A stretch of DNA of 9,307 nucleotides. Source: Candidatus Dormiibacterota bacterium. Lineage in GTDB: Bacteria > Chloroflexota > Dormibacteria > Aeolococcales > Bog-877. The notes beneath the pieces are model-generated. The model did no database searches and was not told where the DNA came from. It was given only the letters and a program-made list of their open reading frames with translations. Where the stretch lies: positions 1-9,307 of the forward strand of contig PLDE01000120.1 of NCBI GenBank assembly GCA_003135035.1. Reading direction: 5' to 3'. Below are positions 5,915 through 9,307 of the stretch, in pieces. Both the position numbers and the translations under genes were made by a program. How positions within the stretch are numbered: position 1 is the stretch's first letter; the number at the start of each line of letters is the position of its first letter.

Positions 5915-7273
5915 ATGCAAAATCAGGGAAGTCTCGGCCCGACCACCGTGGCTGAGTTGCTCCAGACGATGCAACAGGAGCGGGCAACCGGAACGCTGTC
6001 GCTCGCCAGCAACGGCAGTCAATGCTCGCTGCACTTCCTCTTCGGGCACCTCTTCCACGCCGTTGGCGGCGCGGCCGAAGGTGAGCCGGCCGTGATCGAC
6101 GCCTTGAGCTGGCGGGATGGAGAGTTCAGTTTCAACCCGCGAGCCAAGCTACCACCGGAGGAGACCATCAACAGCTCCACCGAGGACCTCCTGGCGGTCT
6201 GGCGCAACGGACACGCCAGTCAACCGGTGGCTGCCGCCGAGGTTTCGGTCACGGTCGCTGCCGCCGTCAGTCCTTCCAGCAACGGTGAGGCGGTGGATGA
6301 TCTCGACTCCGACGACGAGGACTGGCTGGACACGGTGGCCAGCGGTGAGATGCCCGCGGAGACGGCGCCCTTCCCACCTCCGGCCGCGGCTCCCGCCCCC
6401 AGCTTGGAGCGCGCCTTTGCCGCCCCCGCTCGGCAGGTCCCGGCATCGACTCCCCTCCCCAGCCCCAAGCCGGAGGTTGCCACCCCGAGTTGGCCGGCCA
6501 GCCGCCAGCCGAACTCGGCCGCGCCGGCATCCGCCGAAGCGACCCGACCAGCGCCGACATCGCGCCCGGCGACCGTGCCTCCGAGCAGCGGGCCGCCAGC
6601 CGGGTCGGCAGCGCGGCAGGTAGCCGGCTCCAGCAAGAGTCAGCTGTCCCTGGTGATCCCGATGCCCTCCGGAACTTCGCTGCACAGCGGACTCAAGGCG
6701 AGCTTCTTGAACTTCCCCATGCTGCTCAAGACGCTGACCCAGGACGGTTTCTCAGGATACGTGAGCATCGCCGGGGAGAAGGACTCCCGGAATATCGGGC
6801 ACATCCTTTTCCGCGACGGTGCGGTGATCCAAGCCCAGCACCGCTCGGGAGGCTCCTACCGGAGGCACAAGGCCGCCCTTCAGGAGGTGGTTCGGGGAGT
6901 CGCCGCAGGAGAGGGTTTGATCGACGCAATCGAGATCACTCCCGATCTGGCGGAGTCGGTGAGCGGGTTGATCGTCGCCAATACCGTGTTTCTCCAATTG
7001 CCTTCGCGCATCGTCGACTTCGATGCCTTGGTTGAATACGTGGAAGAGCAGCCCCTGACGGGCGGCATCCTGGTCACCTCGGGCCAGGACCAGGTGTCGG
7101 TGGTCCTGTTGAGCGAGGGTCACGCCAAGGGCAGCTACAGCTTGCTCAGCCCCGAGCTCAGTGAGGGTCCGGGGATCGCCGCCGCGGCCTGTGGGGAGCG
7201 CGACGCTCGGATCGACGTCGTCGCGGCTCCTCCGGGAACCCTCCCGGCGATCGAGCTAGGGGATATCGGCTGA
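5915..7273 (+). CDS. DUF4388 domain-containing protein with Pro/Ala linker and two further related modules
   Basis: The 452-residue protein starts MQNQGSLGPTTVAELLQTM. Residues 4-75 match the DUF4388 (PatA N-terminal) pattern: a helix, then TGTLSL, FLFGHLFHAVGG, and a closing WRDGEFSFNP. DUF4388 domains occur in bacterial signalling and gliding or scaffold proteins, usually as binding modules of unknown ligand. An acidic patch (DDLDSDDEDW, near 128-137) and a Pro/Ala/Ser-rich low-complexity linker follow to about residue 243. The C-terminal half (258-448) holds two more stretches with the same helix-strand-strand rhythm: FPMLLKTLTQDGFSGYVSI with HILFRDGAVIQAQ, then FDALVEYVEEQPLTGGILV with VVLLSEGHAKGSY. 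No signal peptide or membrane segment is seen. ATG 5915 is preferred over ATG 5834 because the domain begins just after it; AAGGGAG lies 12 nt upstream. The lipoprotein gene starts 11 bp after its stop, implying one transcript. The role is unknown. Confidence 0.85.
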   Translation: MQNQGSLGPTTVAELLQTMQQERATGTLSLASNGSQCSLHFLFGHLFHAVGGAAEGEPAVIDALSWRDGEFSFNPRAKLPPEETINSSTEDLLAVWRNGHASQPVAAAEVSVTVAAAVSPSSNGEAVDDLDSDDEDWLDTVASGEMPAETAPFPPPAAAPAPSLERAFAAPARQVPASTPLPSPKPEVATPSWPASRQPNSAAPASAEATRPAPTSRPATVPPSSGPPAGSAARQVAGSSKSQLSLVIPMPSGTSLHSGLKASFLNFPMLLKTLTQDGFSGYVSIAGEKDSRNIGHILFRDGAVIQAQHRSGGSYRRHKAALQEVVRGVAAGEGLIDAIEITPDLAESVSGLIVANTVFLQLPSRIVDFDALVEYVEEQPLTGGILVTSGQDQVSVVLLSEGHAKGSYSLLSPELSEGPGIAAAACGERDARIDVVAAPPGTLPAIELGDIG

Positions 7274-7284
7274 CCCTTCGGAAG

Positions 7285-9006
7285 ATGCTCCCGGGATCAC
7301 CGAGCCCCCGGCGGTTTTTCCTTCTGTTCAGCCCCGCAGTCGCCCTCCTGGCGGCCTCCGTCCTGACTGGGTGCGGACCCCTGAACCCGCCGCAGATCAC
7401 CAACGTCGCGCCAGCTCCCAGCCAGGGTGCGGTTCACACCAGCGATCCGCTGGTGATCACCTTCAACACCCCCATGAACCAACTGTCGGTGGAGCGTCGC
7501 CTCTATCTGCGCACCAGAAAGGACCACTTCCCACCGGACTGTTCGATCGCCCGGGCGGCCGCCCGGCGCAAGAGCGGGTGCCACTTCTTCTGGCGCACCC
7601 CGAAGGTGATGGCCTTGGAGCATCCAGGCCATCCCTGGGCTCTTATCACCACCTACCGAGCAACTCTGCTCGGCGGAATTGAGGCCGCCAACGGAGCCGT
7701 CAATCCGCTCTCGCACTCATGGGAGTTCTCCACGGAAGGCGGGCCCCAGGTATCGGCCACCACCCCCACCACCGGGGGAACGATCGGACCGAACCAGCCG
7801 ATCTCCATCAACTTCAGTCGGGACATGAACCCGAAGGCGGTGCAGAGGGCGATCAACCTCACCCCAGCCCCGGTGGGCGGATACCAACTGGCCCGGAGCT
7901 CCTCTGTTCCGGGCCGGTTCCTGATCGAGCCGAATCTGCCGCTCCCCGCCGGAACCAGCTACACACTCTCCATCGCTCGGTCGGCCCTCGACGTTGACGG
8001 AAACAAGCTCCAGCGGGCCGCAGTCATCCACTTCGCGGTAACCCCGTTGGGAAGCGCGACCTCGGTAGTTTTCCCGGTCGGGGCTTCGGCTGGAGATTAC
8101 ACGGAGGTGCTCGCCGCTTCGCCTCCCCAGCTGGCCGGAGACCCGCCCGCCCTGCGTGTGCTGGCCAGCGCCGGCGCGGGGCAGCACTATCTCTACACGT
8201 GGCCATCGCCCAGCGGGTCCCGACTGGCCGTCGAGCTGGCCGGGGGGCAGCCGATTCAAGTGACCGATCTCAGCACCGGCAAGAGCACCAGCGTCCTGGG
8301 GAGCACCGGCAGTACGGGCGCCGCCTGGAGCCCGGACGGGCAGCAGCTGGCCTTCGTGGTCGGCGGTGCCTTGCGGGTGTACACCGTCTCCAACTCGACC
8401 TCGGTGACTCTGGCCACCTCGCCGAGCATGCAGGGGCCGCTCAGCTGGCGCCCAGACGGACAGGTGGTGGTTGCGGTCGCTGCCCCCACGGGAGATCCGA
8501 CCCGCGTCGCCCTGCTCAGTCCCGGTCTCAAGGCGATCACCTTCCTCCCCACCTCAGCCGCAACAGTGGCTGATGAGGACGACCCGGTCTGGAGCCCGGA
8601 CGGCAGCAGCCTGGCCTTCGGGGTCGGCAGCGGCAGTGATCAGGCGCTCTGGATTTACCGACCTCTGGATAGCAGCTCGGCGCTCGCGCTGATTGCCAAC
8701 CAGGTGGGCGAGCCGCTGGCCTTCCTCGATCTGGACAGCATCTTGGTACGGCAACCAAGCGGGGATCTGGCGGCGGTATCAACCACAACGGGGATCTCCA
8801 CCGTGATCGTCGGTGGCCGATATGGCCACTACCCCATAAGTGCGGCCGCGACCTCGACCGGGCGCCAGGTCGCCTTCACCCTGCTCGTTGACGGCCGGGT
8901 CCAGGTCTATCTCGCCAACGACGACGGCACCGGAGTCGCCGCCTTGACCGACTTCTCCGCCAAGGACTCCTTGAATGCCGGGCCGCCTGCTTTCGTCGGC
9001 GGCTGA
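7285..9006 (+). CDS. Secreted lipoprotein with two Ig-like (SbsA/Big_5-type) domains and a WD40-like beta-propeller
   Basis: A 573-residue envelope protein. The N-terminus has basic residues (RR at 9-10), a hydrophobic stretch and a lipobox LTGC with Cys30 as the expected lipidation site. Two Ig-like domains follow, about 36-150 and 153-253, both with the SbsA/Big_5 look: PSQGAVHTSDPLVITFNTPM, and TGGTIGPNQPISINFSRDMN with AGTSYTLSI. The first contains an insertion with two cysteines (86 and 99) that could form a disulfide outside the cell. From about 285 to the end, PD40/WD40-like blades repeat: AAWSPDGQQLAFV (346), LSWRPDGQVVVAV (386) and PVWSPDGSSLAFG (434), with weaker ones near 304 and 502. 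Such propellers, as in TolB, normally bind partner proteins or polymers. No catalytic motif is visible. The ATG at 7285 follows the DUF4388 stop by 11 bp; GGAAG directly abuts it, so the ribosome-binding site is poor. Confidence 0.87.
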   Translation: MLPGSPSPRRFFLLFSPAVALLAASVLTGCGPLNPPQITNVAPAPSQGAVHTSDPLVITFNTPMNQLSVERRLYLRTRKDHFPPDCSIARAAARRKSGCHFFWRTPKVMALEHPGHPWALITTYRATLLGGIEAANGAVNPLSHSWEFSTEGGPQVSATTPTTGGTIGPNQPISINFSRDMNPKAVQRAINLTPAPVGGYQLARSSSVPGRFLIEPNLPLPAGTSYTLSIARSALDVDGNKLQRAAVIHFAVTPLGSATSVVFPVGASAGDYTEVLAASPPQLAGDPPALRVLASAGAGQHYLYTWPSPSGSRLAVELAGGQPIQVTDLSTGKSTSVLGSTGSTGAAWSPDGQQLAFVVGGALRVYTVSNSTSVTLATSPSMQGPLSWRPDGQVVVAVAAPTGDPTRVALLSPGLKAITFLPTSAATVADEDDPVWSPDGSSLAFGVGSGSDQALWIYRPLDSSSALALIANQVGEPLAFLDLDSILVRQPSGDLAAVSTTTGISTVIVGGRYGHYPISAAATSTGRQVAFTLLVDGRVQVYLANDDGTGVAALTDFSAKDSLNAGPPAFVGG

Positions 9007-9009
9007 CAC

Positions 9010-9026
9010 GGAGGCCCAACTCCTCC
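9010..9026 (+). other. Short hairpin just after the lipoprotein stop
   Basis: GGAGG (9010-9014), loop CCCAACT, CCTCC (9022-9026) can pair as a 5-bp stem right after the TGA of the lipoprotein gene. With no T-run it is a weak candidate for transcript end processing or termination. The remaining bases up to 9051 show no clear ribosome-binding site for the next frame. Confidence 0.25.
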
Positions 9027-9051
9027 GGCTCTGCCCGGTACCCTCTCTCTG

Positions 9052-9307
9052 ATGGTGATTCGGCGGGAGCGGGGATCTGGATGGGACCATCCCCGCTGGC
9101 CCCGCCATACCGCTTTGATAGCGGTCGTGCTGGCACCGGTGCTGGTGGGCACCGGGGTCACGGCTCACTACCGGGTGGTACCCGCGGACAAGCTGATGGA
9201 AGAGGCCCTGGCCCTGGCCAACACCATCGCCGACAACGCGCCCCTGGCCGTGCGGGCCTCGAAGCAGGTGCTCAAAGTGGCCGGTGAGCTGCCCGATGCG
9301 GACGGCT
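9052..9307 (+). CDS. Partial reading frame: membrane-anchor-like N-terminus joined to an enoyl-CoA hydratase C-terminal segment
   Basis: An open frame from ATG 9052 runs off the window end after 85 codons. Residues 1-41 look like the start of a one-pass membrane or secreted protein: a basic MVIRRERGSGW head and the hydrophobic stretch TALIAVVLAPVLVGTGVTA (20-38). From residue 42 the sequence is that of a crotonase (enoyl-CoA hydratase/isomerase) C-terminal region: VVPADKLMEEALALA, then NAPLAVRASKQVLK. In that family this segment normally follows the sequence around G-LVN and about 180 residues of catalytic core. None of that core, including the oxyanion-hole region, is encoded upstream in any frame. 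So this is either a real fusion, a gene remnant after a rearrangement, or an assembly chimera with its joint near 9175. No Shine-Dalgarno precedes ATG 9052. TACCCT (9038-9043) could be a -10 box for a nearly leaderless transcript. The enzyme could not be active from what is visible. Confidence 0.5.
   Translation, partial: MVIRRERGSGWDHPRWPRHTALIAVVLAPVLVGTGVTAHYRVVPADKLMEEALALANTIADNAPLAVRASKQVLKVAGELPDADG

Noticed and set aside
6117..6685. Plus- and minus-strand frames of 168-178 codons over the linker of the DUF4388 gene
   Set aside because: Their products are Arg/Pro/Gly-rich low complexity, produced by reading the Pro/Ala-coding linker in other frames.
9132..9155. GCACCGGTGC palindrome and repeated GGCACCGG as a possible recombination site at the chimeric joint
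   Set aside because: The repeats are short, encode ordinary Val/Gly/Thr codons of the hydrophobic stretch, and lie 20-40 bp away from the apparent joint.
9081..9287. 68-codon plus-strand frame near the right end
   Set aside because: It is out of frame with the clear crotonase-like segment and encodes a Gly/Arg-rich sequence typical of a shadow frame.

Overview
The window is a GC-rich, densely coded stretch of bacterial chromosome with no rRNA, tRNA, insertion sequence or CRISPR array. Gene content fits a high-GC soil or sediment lineage of the Chloroflexota/Dormibacterota/Actinomycetota type: an EF-G-like second translocase paralogue, a dihydropteroate synthase with an N-terminal extension, a FemX-type aminoacyltransferase, a DUF4388 protein, and a lipoprotein with Ig-like and WD40-like repeats. 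Several starts lack a clear Shine-Dalgarno sequence. No marker here fixes the phylum, so this placement is an inference.

Layout from left to right. (1) Positions 1-287, minus strand: N-terminal part of a pirin-family cupin, cut by the window edge, behind a perfect TATAAT box and a 12-bp palindrome. (2) 363-2411, minus: a full-length EF-G-like GTPase with a Phe in place of the catalytic His of the G3 motif. (3) 2473-4133, plus: folP and folK, overlapping by 19 bp, giving two consecutive steps of folate synthesis. They diverge from the EF-G-like gene. (4) 4122-5767, minus: a FemX-like peptidoglycan-bridge aminoacyltransferase followed by an unrecognised acidic 213-residue protein. The two are joined by a 4-bp ATGA overlap, and the second converges on folK with overlapping 3' ends. 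(5) 5915-9006, plus: a DUF4388-type protein with three similar alpha/beta modules and a Pro/Ala linker, then, 11 bp later, a secreted lipoprotein with two Ig-like domains and a beta-propeller. (6) 9052-9307, plus: an open reading frame running off the end. It begins like a one-pass membrane protein but turns abruptly into the C-terminal part of an enoyl-CoA hydratase.

The folate pair and the FemX pair are ordinary housekeeping or cell-envelope units. The DUF4388/lipoprotein pair looks like a small lineage-specific cytoplasm-plus-envelope unit of unknown role. I see no convincing new defence or mobile system. The items most worth checking are the chimeric-looking reading frame at the right end, the three-module architecture of the DUF4388 protein, and the uncharacterised protein coupled to FemX.
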